Shown: positions 16,875-26,269 of the stretch, one piece after another
How the letters are laid out: every line of letters starts with the position of its first letter
Position numbering within the stretch: the stretch's first letter is position 1
Assembly (NCBI GenBank): GCA_023435895.1
Contig: JAEZLH010000028.1
Coordinates: 1-64,000 of the forward strand
DNA: 64,000 nt
Direction: 5' to 3'
Source of the DNA: Bacillota bacterium
GTDB lineage: Bacteria > Bacillota > Clostridia > Lachnospirales > Lachnospiraceae
Notes under the pieces: model-generated
What the model was told of the DNA's origin: nothing
Database searches by the model: none
What the model saw: only the letters and a program-made list of their open reading frames with translations
Program-made: the position numbers and the translations under genes

Positions 16875-17602
16875 ATTCGATATCCTCTTTTTGTTATCAT
16901 CTTTCCATTCTCTATATAGGTTCTGGAATTTCCGATAAATACAGTGGTAAACATATTTACCTTCTGTTCCTTTAATTCCTTCAGTGTACAGGTTACGCTT
17001 CTCGTACTTTCTCTTCCGATATTCTCAACATAACCGCAGGCTCTATTCTCCTCTAGCTGTTCCAATAAGATATCACAGGCTTTGCTAAGATAATCCGCCC
17101 TTTTATGGCTGGAAGGATTGTAGATTGAGATGCAGAAGTCCCCAAGAGCCGCTGCTCTCAGTCTTTTTTCAATCAGTTCCCAAGGAGTTAACAAGTCACT
17201 AAGGCTAATCACACAATAATCGTGATTAAGGGGAGCACCAAGAAAAGCCGCCCCACTGTTCGCTGCTGTAATTCCAGCAATTACACAAAGCTCGCAGTCT
17301 GGATATTCCCTATTCATCTCATACATTAAAGACGCCATTCCGTACACCCCAGCATCTCCGCTGCAAATCATAGCTACCTTCTTACCCTTTCTTGCTTCCT
17401 CAAAGCACATCCTGCAACGCTCTATCTCCTGCTTCATCGGCGTGGATAGAAACTCTTTCTCTCCAAAATGCTCCCCCAGAAGTTTCAAATACACCGTATA
17501 TCCAATAATAACATCACATTCCTCCAGTGCATGAAATGCCTGCGGTGTCATCATTTCCTCGGTTCCAGGACCCATCCCTACAACATAGATTTTATTCTTC
17601 AT
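16871..17602 (-). CDS. cbiH: Cobalt-factor III C17-methyltransferase
   Basis: The 243-residue SAM-methyltransferase has YVVGMGPGTEEMMTPQA at the N-terminus and MICSGDAGVYGMASLMYE in the middle. ITAANSGAAFLGAPLNHD and ISLSDLLTPWELIEKRL further identify the CbiH/CobJ group. The enzyme methylates C17 and drives ring contraction in the cobalt-early pathway. The start overlaps the cbiG stop by 11 bases and its stop overlaps the start of the cbiJET gene, indicating tight translational coupling. Confidence 0.93.
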   Translation of the reverse strand: MKNKIYVVGMGPGTEEMMTPQAFHALEECDVIIGYTVYLKLLGEHFGEKEFLSTPMKQEIERCRMCFEEARKGKKVAMICSGDAGVYGMASLMYEMNREYPDCELCVIAGITAANSGAAFLGAPLNHDYCVISLSDLLTPWELIEKRLRAAALGDFCISIYNPSSHKRADYLSKACDILLEQLEENRACGYVENIGRESTRSVTCTLKELKEQKVNMFTTVFIGNSRTYIENGKMITKRGYRI

Positions 17603-18755
17603 TAAAACTTACACTCCATACTTTCTCTGCAATGGCAACGGTAATACCGTTCTTTGCAGTCTTCCTTAGTCTTAGCCGTGCACCATCACCACAGCAGGCC
17701 ATGGCGGCTCGTTCACAGACATTGTCTACTCCAACCTGCTCTTTCACAAAAGAGGATTGTTGAAAATCTCCCTGAATATCCTTTAACGTTTCTGCATTAT
17801 AGGTGTAAAATGGGATATTATATTGCTTCGCTAGCATTATTATCCCTTCTTCCTCCTGCTTACGATCAATGGATGCCAGTGCATAAACAGCTTCTCTTGC
17901 AATACCCAGTTGATCTAGCTGAGTATTTACCAAATGGTTTATTTCTTCCAAAGTTTTTCCTTTTCTGCAACCAATACCAATTACAAATACCTTGGGGCAT
18001 AATAATAAATCACTATACTCCTTATCCCTGCTATAGGGTGATACCATTATGGAAACGCTTTTCCTTTCCATAGGAGGATACGATAAAAGGGTTAATTCCT
18101 TCGGAACATGTTGTCCCTTCACTTGCCCAGCTACAGAGATGGTAACTTCCTTCCTAGCAAGAATCATGGATGATACCCTTTGGATTTCCTCTCTATTAAT
18201 AATCCCTAAATTATTCTTTCTGGCAAATACATCTACAGCAAAAAGTTTGTTCACATCGGTAGCTGTGGTGATGACAGGAGTTGCATCTATCAGCTCCCCA
18301 ATGGTCTTCGCCAACTCATTGGCACCTCCATAATGTCCTGATAAGATAGGGATTACAAAGCTTCCACCCTCGTCAATAACAATCACCGGGGAATCTTTTA
18401 ATTTGTCTTGAATATGGGGAGCAATGGCACGTACCGCAATTCCGCAGGCTCCAATAAAAATAATAGCTCTATTAATATGAAATTGTTTTCCTGTCCATTC
18501 AATAAGACTTTCCTGTACATAGCATATCGCTTCTTCGAACTTAGTTTGATTTAACTGTTCTTCCGCACTCTCTTCCCATGTAGACGACTCAGTCCCACCC
18601 TTAGCAACATAGCCGCCAAATTTCGTATATAAAGCTATTTCCCAACCATAATCCTCTTCATATTCCGAAACCATTACTTCCTTATCAAAGAGTCTTTTTA
18701 TTCTTTGGGAAAGCTCCATACCCCTACGGGTGAAACTGATTATACTGATTTTCAT
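17592..18755 (-). CDS. cbiG: Cobalt-precorrin-5A hydrolase
   Basis: CbiG opens the delta-lactone of cobalt-precorrin-5A, releasing acetaldehyde. The 387-residue protein shows the three-part CbiG layout: N-terminal region ending in FIGACGIAVRAIAPHIQDK, central SGHYGGANELAKTIGELIDA, and C-terminal VIGIGCRKGKTLEEI followed by YALASIDRKQEEEG. The SFVKEQVGVDNVCERAAM segment near the end also fits. It overlaps cbiF upstream (4 bases) and cbiH downstream (11 bases). Confidence 0.93.
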   Translation of the reverse strand: MKISIISFTRRGMELSQRIKRLFDKEVMVSEYEEDYGWEIALYTKFGGYVAKGGTESSTWEESAEEQLNQTKFEEAICYVQESLIEWTGKQFHINRAIIFIGACGIAVRAIAPHIQDKLKDSPVIVIDEGGSFVIPILSGHYGGANELAKTIGELIDATPVITTATDVNKLFAVDVFARKNNLGIINREEIQRVSSMILARKEVTISVAGQVKGQHVPKELTLLSYPPMERKSVSIMVSPYSRDKEYSDLLLCPKVFVIGIGCRKGKTLEEINHLVNTQLDQLGIAREAVYALASIDRKQEEEGIIMLAKQYNIPFYTYNAETLKDIQGDFQQSSFVKEQVGVDNVCERAAMACCGDGARLRLRKTAKNGITVAIAEKVWSVSFNEE

Positions 18756-19510
18756 AACCTTTTTCCTCGAAATTCGGTCTCAAAATCCGGTGCATATAGT
18801 CTGGAGCGTTTGTAATTCTGATGTAATATCACATCTCCTACGAGAATGAGAGCGGTCTTTGTGATATTATGTTCCTTCGCCGTCTGTTCCAATGCTTCCA
18901 CGGTGCAGATATAAGCCTCCTCCTCCGGCCAGGTTGCCTTGTAGACAATAGCCGCGGGTGTTGTTGGCAGATATCCCCCTGAGATTAATCGCTTGGTCAA
19001 TTCCCCAAGCATTCCGGTACTCAAATATATCGCCATAGATGCTCTATGGGAAGCAAAGCTTTCGATGCTCTCCCGTTCGGGTACGGAGGTTCTGCCCTCC
19101 ATTCTGGTGATAATCAGGCTTTGTGATACCTCCGGCAAAGTATATTCAAGATTTAAAGAAGCGGCTGCTCCAAAGCAGGCACTAACTCCCGGAACACTTT
19201 CATACTCTATGCCAAGCTCATCCAGCAAATCCATCTGTTCTCTGATAGCCCCGTATATGCTGGGTTCACCTGTATGGAGTCTCACGATAATGCATTCCTT
19301 TTGTTCCGCCACTTTCATCACTTCAATTACTTCATCCAAAGTCATCTTAGCGCTATTATGAACTTCACAGGTTTCTTTCGCATACCCGAGCAGTTCAGGA
19401 TTTACCAGAGAACCCGCATAGATAATGACATCTGCTTTTTCCAGTAACCTCATTCCTCTAACTGTAATTAAATCCACTGCACCGCTTCCGGCTCCCACAA
19501 AATAAACCAT
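18752..19510 (-). CDS. cbiF: Cobalt-precorrin-4 C11-methyltransferase
   Basis: The 252-residue SAM-methyltransferase has YFVGAGSGAVDLITVRG, VRLHTGEPSIYGAIREQM and VPGVSACFGAAASLNLEYTL, diagnostic for CbiF/CobM. It methylates C11. The ATG follows the cbiD stop by 2 bases, and its last bases overlap cbiG. Length equals that of characterised CbiF enzymes. Confidence 0.94.
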   Translation of the reverse strand: MVYFVGAGSGAVDLITVRGMRLLEKADVIIYAGSLVNPELLGYAKETCEVHNSAKMTLDEVIEVMKVAEQKECIIVRLHTGEPSIYGAIREQMDLLDELGIEYESVPGVSACFGAAASLNLEYTLPEVSQSLIITRMEGRTSVPERESIESFASHRASMAIYLSTGMLGELTKRLISGGYLPTTPAAIVYKATWPEEEAYICTVEALEQTAKEHNITKTALILVGDVILHQNYKRSRLYAPDFETEFRGKRL

Positions 19511-19512
19511 CT

Positions 19513-20655
19513 TTATCTTCCCAACTCTTTCTCTTCTAATATTTGATCCAATAGCTCCATTGCTTTTGTACTTTTTGCTAATTCACCGTATTCGTTGGAG
19601 TAAATGATACATTCAATCTGAATTTTTCCTGCGGCTCGTCGGTTCAGATAGAAACAGGCTTTCTCCATAATAATCTCCATAGTTTGTTTAAACTTTCCTG
19701 CCTCCTGTAAGAGACGTAATCCTTCCTCTGTAGTAGGTGCATTAAGAATTTCTCTGGCACACTTACTGTTAATGCCAGCTAAAATACCTGCCGTAGCCAT
19801 AAGTTCCATTCTGCAATCCCCTTCTTTAGAATGGGTATTCATGATTCCACCGGAAAGTTTAATCAGTTTACCGATATGTCCGGTCAGAAGCATGGACTGA
19901 AAACCTGCTTCCACTGCCATATCAATCGTATCACCAATAAAATTACTGCACTTAACGCTCCGCTCCAAATCATATGCGTAGGTTTCCTTCATATACTCCA
20001 GCCCGTAATTTCCGGGAGAGACTGCTACCAGAGAAGTGCCTTCCGCCCTTCTTACATTTAACTCCACCCGAATGGTATCAATTAATGCCTGACTGCTCAT
20101 AGGCTCCACAATTCCAGAGGTTCCAAGAATAGAAATCCCTCCCACGATGCCAAGTTTGGGATTAAAGGTCTTCTTTGACAACTCTTCCCCTTTGGGAACA
20201 GATATCTCAATGCTTAAGCCACCTTTATAGTCCGTAAGCTGGCATACCTCTCTTATTTCTTTCTCAATCATTTCTCTTGGGACATGATTGATTGCTGCAT
20301 TGCCCACCGGTTGATCCAGCCCTCGCTTCGTCACTCTTCCGACACCAATTCCTCCATCAATTAAGATTAGAGCATCGGTTTGATTCTCTTCTTCAACTGC
20401 TTTTTGCTCTAATAAGCTTACCTTCGCATAAATGAACGCCCCGGTAGTAATATCCGGGTCATCTCCTCCATCCTTTAAAACTGCACAGCTGACAGAGTGC
20501 TCACTACGGGCAATATGCTCAATTGTTGCCTCGAAGGGTATCCCTTTCGGTGTTTCGATTCGAATTATTTTCTTCTCCTGCCCGGTTAATAGCATATATG
20601 CGGCTGCCTTGGAGGCAGCTGCCGCACAGCTTCCGGTGGTAAATCCGTAGCGCAT
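19513..20655 (-). CDS. cbiD: Cobalt-precorrin-5B C1-methyltransferase
   Basis: CbiD is the C1 methyltransferase of the anaerobic route. The 380-residue protein begins RYGFTTGSCAAAASKAAAYM, the family's hallmark, followed by VLKDGGDDPDITTGAFIYA and IDGGIGVGRVTKRGLDQPVG. GGISILGTSGIVEPMSSQAL and LLTGHIGKLIKLSGGIMNTH complete the match. GGGAAGGTAGG stands upstream of the ATG, five bases beyond the cbiC stop. Confidence 0.95.
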   Translation of the reverse strand: MRYGFTTGSCAAAASKAAAYMLLTGQEKKIIRIETPKGIPFEATIEHIARSEHSVSCAVLKDGGDDPDITTGAFIYAKVSLLEQKAVEEENQTDALILIDGGIGVGRVTKRGLDQPVGNAAINHVPREMIEKEIREVCQLTDYKGGLSIEISVPKGEELSKKTFNPKLGIVGGISILGTSGIVEPMSSQALIDTIRVELNVRRAEGTSLVAVSPGNYGLEYMKETYAYDLERSVKCSNFIGDTIDMAVEAGFQSMLLTGHIGKLIKLSGGIMNTHSKEGDCRMELMATAGILAGINSKCAREILNAPTTEEGLRLLQEAGKFKQTMEIIMEKACFYLNRRAAGKIQIECIIYSNEYGELAKSTKAMELLDQILEEKELGR

Positions 20656-20660
20656 GATAC

Positions 20661-21296
20661 CTACCTTCCCAGGTCATAGAGCAGTGCATTACAGATTGCT
20701 GCTGCCACATTACTGCCACCTTTACGTCCCTTGTTCACAATATAGGGAATATCACTATTTATAATTAATTCTTTCGCTGCCACCACATTGACAAATCCTA
20801 CCGGTACCCCAATGATAAAGGCTGGGCGAAAGGTATTCTTCTGAATCATCTCATGTAGCTGAATCAATGCTGTAGGTGCATTGCCTACCGCAAATATTAC
20901 TGGCTTTTTAATTCTTGATGCCCTTTCCATACTGACGGTAGCTCTGGTTACATTACGACTCTTCGCCTCCTCTACTACATCAGGATCTGCCATGAAGCAA
21001 TGTGCTTCCCCGCCGAACTTCCCAAGAATCCTTTTATTAATCCCAGCTAACCCCATATTGGTGTCGGTCACAATATCCGCCCCATTTTTGATTAATTCTT
21101 TTGCGATTTCAACAGCTCCTTCAGAAAAAGTAAGCGTATTTGTATATTCAAAGTCCGCACTGGTATGAATTACCCGTTTTATAATTGACTCCTGTTCCGG
21201 TATTAATCTAATATTTTGCTCCATTAATTCCTGGGATATGATTTCGAAGCTTCTTTTTTCAATATCCTCCGGTAATACAAATTCTATTTGATCCAT
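20661..21296 (-). CDS. cbiC: Cobalt-precorrin-8 methylmutase
   Basis: CbiC moves the methyl from C11 to C12 to give cobyrinate. The 211-residue protein contains IIKRVIHTSADFEYTNTL, with the catalytic His in RVIHTSAD. NGADIVTDTNMGLAGINK, FAVGNAPTALIQL and GVPVGFVNVVAAKELI follow. The start is the ATG at 21296 after GGAAG. The frame stays open to 21548, but those 84 codons overlap the cobalamin riboswitch and its terminator and encode nothing like CbiC. It is the first structural gene after the riboswitch. Confidence 0.94.
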   Translation of the reverse strand: MDQIEFVLPEDIEKRSFEIISQELMEQNIRLIPEQESIIKRVIHTSADFEYTNTLTFSEGAVEIAKELIKNGADIVTDTNMGLAGINKRILGKFGGEAHCFMADPDVVEEAKSRNVTRATVSMERASRIKKPVIFAVGNAPTALIQLHEMIQKNTFRPAFIIGVPVGFVNVVAAKELIINSDIPYIVNKGRKGGSNVAAAICNALLYDLGR

Positions 21297-21314
21297 TGTT
21301 ATCTTCCTTTCAAT

Positions 21315-21348
21315 TAAAAAACCTCCCTGTCCCAAGAGACATGGAGGT
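21315..21348 (-). terminator. Riboswitch-controlled terminator in the cbi leader
   Basis: On the minus strand ACCTCC-a-TGTC pairs with GGACA-g-GGAGGT (21321-21348) and runs into TTTTTT (21315-21320). It lies between the aptamer and the cbiC ribosome binding site, as expected for transcriptional control. Confidence 0.8.
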
Positions 21349-21414
21349 AAAAATAGACATAATAAAGCCCAATTATCCTTTCCAGACCAGGTACTCGTGG
21401 CTGCAATCGCTTCA

Positions 21415-21580
21415 TTTAAGGCAGGTCTCCTGGCTGAAAGATCATCGTATACGGCAGCCTTCCCGATTACTATCAGTGACTGATTTGCCGCAACTCCCTT
21501 ATCACAGTGACGAGTTCGTACAGGATTCTCACCTGTTTCCCTTTTCATCAGAACAAAGCCAATGCTTTTCTGACACCCTA
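21415..21580 (-). promoter_or_regulatory. Cobalamin riboswitch aptamer
   Basis: Read on the minus strand, the leader carries GGGAAACAGGTGAGAATCCT (near 21520-21541), GGCTGCCGTATACG, and the B12 box AGCCAGGAGACCTGCC at 21420-21435. These are in the order and spacing of AdoCbl-type aptamers. A terminator follows. Binding of cobalamin should switch off cbiC-L. Confidence 0.95.
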
Positions 21581-21602
21581 AATGTATGTAATTATTGAAC
21601 TT

Positions 21603-21631
21603 ATTATAGTATAATGCCTTACTTTATACAA
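21603..21631 (-). promoter_or_regulatory. Sigma-A-type promoter of the cbi operon
   Basis: Minus strand -35 TTGTAT (21626-21631), 17-base spacer, -10 TATAAT (21603-21608). Transcription would start about 15 bases before the aptamer. Confidence 0.8.
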
Positions 21632-21693
21632 GTATTTTATGGGCAGGATTTGTTCCCCAATTAGTAGCATTTACTCTTTCCTATATTATCGAC

Positions 21694-23022
21694 CTAATTC
21701 CCAAACCTTCTGATTCGATAATAATATGCCGGTACCAATGGAATCAATGCAAACGTCCAGGCAACGGGGTTTGCCAAGCAAATACCAAAAAATCCGAGAG
21801 GTTTTGCAAGTACAACGACCACCAAGCCTCTGGCTAATAATTCAAAAATTCCTCCCAACATTGGAAGTAGTCCATAACCCAGTCCTTGAAGTGCATTTCG
21901 GTAGACAAATATGAACCCTAACGGTATATAAAAGCCTGCTGCCGCATAAAAGTATTGTTGCGCTTTATCCACTACCAAGTCGCTGTTTCCGGGTACAAAT
22001 AATTTTACAAGCTGCTCTCCAAATACCAGTACCGCAGTCATAGAGATTACTCCGCAGATTATGGTCAGAATAATATTCGCCTTTACCCCTTCTTTTACAC
22101 GATCCATTCTCTGTGCACCGGTATTCTGACCTACAAACGTCGCCAGACTTGCTCCAAGAGAAGGGAACGCCTGTACAATGATATTTTGAATCTTTCCGGC
22201 TGCTGTAAATGCGGCAATATATACAGTTCCAAGTCCATTCAAAGCCACTTGAACCATCATCGTTCCGATGGCTGTAATAGAGAACTGAAGCCCCATGGGA
22301 GCTCCCATTCCAATCAATCTCACCATACTTTTCCTAGAAAAGTAGCTGTCTTCTTTGGTAATTCTAAGATCCGGATATTTTCGTAGCATATAGACTAGGC
22401 ACAATACGGAAGCAAATGCCTGTGATATCACTGTCGCATAACCGGCACCTTCCACACCCATGGAAAGACCAAGAATAAATACTAGATCAAGAATAATGTT
22501 AACAATCGAGGAAATCACCAAAAAGATAAGTGGTGTAATACTATCCCCTAATGCTCTTAAGATTGAAGCAAATATATTATAAGCGATGGTAGCCGTTAAT
22601 CCCATATAAATAATTGAAATAAAGGTGGAAGTATCCTCAAAGATATCAGCTGGAGTATTCATCACTGTCAGTATCCAGTGATTGGCAAGAAGTAATCCAA
22701 CTGTCATAATCACAGCCATAATAATGCAAAGGTAAAAGGACATTGCTACATTATGTTTTACTCCCTTCGTATCATTTGCCCCGAATCTCTGGGCGATTAT
22801 GATAGAAAATCCTCCTGTGATTCCCATAATCCATCCAATTACAAGGAAGGTCAGTGATCCGGTAGAGCCTACTGCAGCAAGTTCCTTTACCCCTAAATAC
22901 TTTCCTACTATAATTGAATCGATTACATAATATAATTGTTGAACGATATTCCCAATAAATATGGGTATCGTGAAGTTCAACAGTAGTTTCATTGGTTTCC
23001 CGGTTGTCAAATCATTCGGCAT
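21694..23022 (-). CDS. MATE-family multidrug/sodium antiporter
   Basis: About 442 residues with twelve predicted membrane helices and the MATE opening LTTGKPMKLLLNFTIPIFIG followed by QQLYYVIDSIIVGKYLG. The duplicated half has MGLQFSITAIGTMMVQVALN and FVGQNTGAQRMDRVKEG. MATE proteins export cationic drugs or metabolites using Na+ or H+. The ATG at 23022 (MPNDLTTG) has GAAAGGGG eight bases upstream; the longer frame to 23043 has no better site. It is co-directional with the cbi operon but has its own stop 63 bases before the cbi promoter. A B12-related role is not supported by sequence. Confidence 0.88.
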   Translation of the reverse strand: MPNDLTTGKPMKLLLNFTIPIFIGNIVQQLYYVIDSIIVGKYLGVKELAAVGSTGSLTFLVIGWIMGITGGFSIIIAQRFGANDTKGVKHNVAMSFYLCIIMAVIMTVGLLLANHWILTVMNTPADIFEDTSTFISIIYMGLTATIAYNIFASILRALGDSITPLIFLVISSIVNIILDLVFILGLSMGVEGAGYATVISQAFASVLCLVYMLRKYPDLRITKEDSYFSRKSMVRLIGMGAPMGLQFSITAIGTMMVQVALNGLGTVYIAAFTAAGKIQNIIVQAFPSLGASLATFVGQNTGAQRMDRVKEGVKANIILTIICGVISMTAVLVFGEQLVKLFVPGNSDLVVDKAQQYFYAAAGFYIPLGFIFVYRNALQGLGYGLLPMLGGIFELLARGLVVVVLAKPLGFFGICLANPVAWTFALIPLVPAYYYRIRRFGN

Positions 23023-23332
23023 GAAAATTGCCCCTTTCGTCATTACGTACTCAATCTATTATAGAGAGCTTTTTTGCTGCTGTCTATAAGGATTAATTCT
23101 TGAATTGGGGTAACTACCAAATAAAATACTAGTCTTTCTACCCTCTAATCCTATAAATAAATACTTTATAATAATTCCCCTAAAATATCAATATTGCCAT
23201 TTGTCTTTTCTGATGTACTATCCTATAAAATATGATTCTTTTAAAATAATATCCACAGCTTATTCAATATAAATTGTTTTCGTCGCATATCAAGTTAAGG
23301 ATGAAGAAGAAGATAACTATAAATACATAACA
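23023..23332. other. Gene-free spacer upstream of the MATE gene
   Basis: An AT-rich stretch of about 310 bases. I see no open frame with a ribosome binding site, no known RNA motif and no convincing promoter hexamers. Confidence 0.5.
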
Positions 23333-23387
23333 AATAAGGATGATACGGATACGTTTTCTACAAATCGTACCAGATATCATCCTTATT
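23333..23387 (-). terminator. Terminator of the sulfate-assimilation operon
   Basis: A perfect 13-bp stem AATAAGGATGATA (23333-23345, with 23375-23387) lies about 57 bases after the cysN stop. The minus-strand tail has only a short T-run. Confidence 0.6.
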
Positions 23388-23443
23388 ATTTTGGCAGTTC
23401 TTAATGGGGAGTTTCTAATCTCCTTGTACCCAAACACACTCTC

Positions 23444-25147
23444 TTAGATCACCCAGAAATTACTATGGAATGCAATGCTTCTATACCTGTCAAGTCGAAT
23501 CCATTGATTCGTAAATCCAATCTCATTCTTATCATCAATTCGATTATATTCTGCTAAAAATATCTCCAACTCTGCCTCAGAAGATACATTCACTCCAAAG
23601 CCTCTTCCGTTAGTAATGGGATGTCCGGTGAATTTATAGTCCCTGATTGATAAAATATCATCGATTTTACTATTCCTCACTTGAATTGCCACACTGTCAC
23701 GGAGTACCAGAATGTCAAAATTCTCGGGATAATGATAGCTGTCCCCTTTTACTATAATTTCATCTCCAACCGAATAACGCTTCTCTTCTGGCTTTTGCTT
23801 TGAGATGGATTGGCTTTCCAAATTATAATAGAACTCCTCGAAGATATCTCCTCTTGCACTTAATTCTTTATAATAGAAAGTATCTTCCTTTTTCAAATCG
23901 TTGGAACCATCATCGAATTCCTCTACCACACCACAGGCTGAGGTCATATTGGTAATTCGGTTAATTAGGATTAGCTCTCCAAGGGTCTTATTTACCTTAA
24001 ATCGATCAACCGGAATTTTCTCCGCCAATACGATGGTACAGGATGCAATCTCGTTCTTAACTAACTGATTGGTTACTTGGTGTTCTCCGGTATTCACATC
24101 AATCTTATATTCAATCCCAGTTACAACACCCGGAATCAGCTTTGTACCAAGCTTAACAAAAAAGTTCTGATTTACCTGAAGAGTTGAATCATCCATCCAA
24201 AGAATAGTTGCACTGAATTGCTTGGAAGTCGTAAGTTCAGAATTCTTTGTGAGTACACAACCTCTGGATACATCCACTTCCTTATTCAGCTGAATCGTAA
24301 CCGGTTGACCCTGAAAAGCACTTTGTACCTCACGATCGGTTACATGAATGCTTTTTACCAAAGCTCTTTCATTGCTGGGTAACGTAATAACTTCATCTCC
24401 AACCGAGATGGTTCCCTCCTCAATCTGACCTTGAAAGCCTCGAAAGGTATGATTTGGTCTGCACACTCTTTGAACCGGCATATAAAATTCTTTGTCCTCT
24501 TCGGTGCCATTAATCTCTACATTTTCCAGATGAGTCATTAAAGACTGCCCTGTGTACCAAGGAATATTGAGGGATTTGTTTGTAAGATTATCCCCTTCTG
24601 TAGCCGAAATGGGAATAATGATTACATCCTGCAAAGACAATTCTTCTCTCAGTTCATCAATTTCCGCTCTGATTTGATCAAAACGTTCTTCACTGTAACC
24701 CACCAAATCCATCTTATTTACTGCAAACACAAAATGTTTAATTCCCATCAAGGAACAAATTCTTGCATGTCTTCTAGTCTGCACCAGTACGCCCTGTTTT
24801 GCATCCACAAGGATAATGGAAAGGTCAGCGAAAGATGCTCCTACCGCCATATTTCTTGTATATTCTTCATGCCCCGGAGTATCCGCAACAATGAAGCTTC
24901 TATGATCTGTTGTAAAGTAGCGATATGCCACGTCGATTGTAATGCCCTGTTCCCGTTCTGCCATTAATCCATCCAGTAATAGGGAATAATCAATTGCTCC
25001 TTCTCTGCTTCCCACTTTACTGTCCAGTTCCAGTGCGCGCTCCTGATCTGCATATAAGAGCTTGGAATCATATAATAAATGTCCGATCAGAGTGGATTTT
25101 CCGTCATCAACACTTCCGCAGGTTATAAACTTTAATAAGCCCTTCAT
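23444..25147 (-). CDS. cysN: Sulfate adenylyltransferase GTPase subunit with a C-terminal extension
   Basis: CysN couples GTP hydrolysis to APS formation by CysD. GTPase motifs are G1 GSVDDGKST (11-19), G3 DTPGHEEYTRN (89-99) and G4 NKMD (144-147), followed by EF-Tu-like beta-barrel domains to about residue 410. The protein is 567 residues, roughly 90 longer than E. coli CysN. The extra tail, about 415-567, is not an APS kinase: it has no P-loop, unlike NodQ/CysNC. Its TNGRGFGVNVSSEAELEIF segment is not one I recognise. The gene starts one base after the cysD stop region and closes the operon. Confidence 0.9.
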   Translation of the reverse strand: MKGLLKFITCGSVDDGKSTLIGHLLYDSKLLYADQERALELDSKVGSREGAIDYSLLLDGLMAEREQGITIDVAYRYFTTDHRSFIVADTPGHEEYTRNMAVGASFADLSIILVDAKQGVLVQTRRHARICSLMGIKHFVFAVNKMDLVGYSEERFDQIRAEIDELREELSLQDVIIIPISATEGDNLTNKSLNIPWYTGQSLMTHLENVEINGTEEDKEFYMPVQRVCRPNHTFRGFQGQIEEGTISVGDEVITLPSNERALVKSIHVTDREVQSAFQGQPVTIQLNKEVDVSRGCVLTKNSELTTSKQFSATILWMDDSTLQVNQNFFVKLGTKLIPGVVTGIEYKIDVNTGEHQVTNQLVKNEIASCTIVLAEKIPVDRFKVNKTLGELILINRITNMTSACGVVEEFDDGSNDLKKEDTFYYKELSARGDIFEEFYYNLESQSISKQKPEEKRYSVGDEIIVKGDSYHYPENFDILVLRDSVAIQVRNSKIDDILSIRDYKFTGHPITNGRGFGVNVSSEAELEIFLAEYNRIDDKNEIGFTNQWIRLDRYRSIAFHSNFWVI

Positions 25148-26047
25148 CTAGAAATATCCCTCCCTCTTTCTTCTCTCCATGCTGCCTGCCGCTTCATTAT
25201 CGATTACTCTGCTGGTTCTCTCTGAGGATACAGCACTCAACGTCTCTTCTATAATTTCATCCAGTGTGGTCGCCTCGGATTCACACCCTCCGGTTAATGG
25301 ATAACAACCAAGAGTTCTAAAGCGTACCATTTTGTTCTCAATCGTTTCACCCGGTAATAATTTCAATCTATCATCATCCACCATAATAATGTTTCCATCA
25401 CGGTAGATTACTGGTCGTTCCTTTGCATAATAAAGGGATACAATATCAATGTTCTCACGCTGAATGTATTGCCAGATATCCTTCTCTGTCCAGTTGGATA
25501 TGGGGAATACCCTCATGCTCTCTCCCTTATTAATCTTTGTATTATATAGCTTCCACATCTCCGGTCTCTGATTCTTTGGGTCCCAGGCCTGGGCTTCATT
25601 ACGAAAGGAAAAAATTCTTTCTTTGGCACGGGATTTCTCTTCATCCCTTCGCCCACCACCAAAGGCAGCAGTAAAACCATACTTTTGAAGTCCTTGCTTC
25701 AAGGCTTGTGTCTTCATAATATCGGTGTATGCGGAACCGTGATCAAAAGGATTAATCCCCTGTTCGATTCCCTCCTGATTGCTATGTACAAGCATTTCTA
25801 TTCCAAGTTCCTTCGCCTTTCTGTCACGAAACTCTACCATTTCTCTAAACTTCCAGGTTGTATCGATATGCATGAATGGAAATGGGGGTTTTTCAGGATA
25901 AAAAGCCTTCATTGCAAGATGCAGCATAACAGAACTGTCCTTACCGATGGAATATAGCATTACCGGTTTTTCACACTCTGCTGCCACTTCTCGAATGACA
26001 TAGATTGCTTCGGCTTCTAATTCATCAAGATGGGTTAAATTGCTCAT
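25148..26047 (-). CDS. cysD: Sulfate adenylyltransferase catalytic subunit
   Basis: CysD makes adenosine-5'-phosphosulfate (APS) from ATP and sulfate. The 299-residue protein carries the PP-loop pyrophosphatase motif YSIGKDSSVMLHLAMKAF (about 32-49) and FPFMHIDTTWKFREMVEF. GGGRRDEEKSRAKERIFSFR, FPISNWTEKDIWQYI and RTLGCYPLTGGCES complete the family pattern. GGAGG stands ten bases before the ATG. It is tightly coupled to cysN, but a 222-base repetitive spacer separates it from aprB upstream. Confidence 0.94.
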   Translation of the reverse strand: MSNLTHLDELEAEAIYVIREVAAECEKPVMLYSIGKDSSVMLHLAMKAFYPEKPPFPFMHIDTTWKFREMVEFRDRKAKELGIEMLVHSNQEGIEQGINPFDHGSAYTDIMKTQALKQGLQKYGFTAAFGGGRRDEEKSRAKERIFSFRNEAQAWDPKNQRPEMWKLYNTKINKGESMRVFPISNWTEKDIWQYIQRENIDIVSLYYAKERPVIYRDGNIIMVDDDRLKLLPGETIENKMVRFRTLGCYPLTGGCESEATTLDEIIEETLSAVSSERTSRVIDNEAAGSMERRKREGYF

Positions 26048-26073
26048 TCGTATGTCCTCCTGTTCAATTATTT

Positions 26074-26236
26074 ACATATTATCGTTTAAATGTCTTAGCA
26101 TATTATCTTTGAATCTCTTAACATATTATCTTTGAATCTCTTATTACATAATCTTTAAATCTCTTAGCTTGTTATCTTAAATCTCTTACATATTATCTAT
26201 TAATCTCTTGGCACATAATCTTTAAATCTCTTACTA
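26074..26236 (-). repeat. Seven degenerate 23-25 bp tandem repeats between aprB and cysD
   Basis: On the transcribed strand the unit is close to AAGAGATTYAAAGATAATAT plus a few bases, seven times in a row. There are no unique spacers, so it is not a CRISPR. It fills nearly all of the 222-base gap. Confidence 0.8.
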
Positions 26237-26269
26237 ACCTCTATTACGTCATTTAACCTAACGATACCT

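Noticed and set aside
21297..21548. N-terminal extension of the cbiC frame by 84 codons
   Set aside because: It overlaps the cobalamin riboswitch and its terminator, has no ribosome binding site and no CbiC-like residues.
26074..26236. CRISPR-like short repeat array
   Set aside because: Repeats abut one another without unique spacers and are degenerate.
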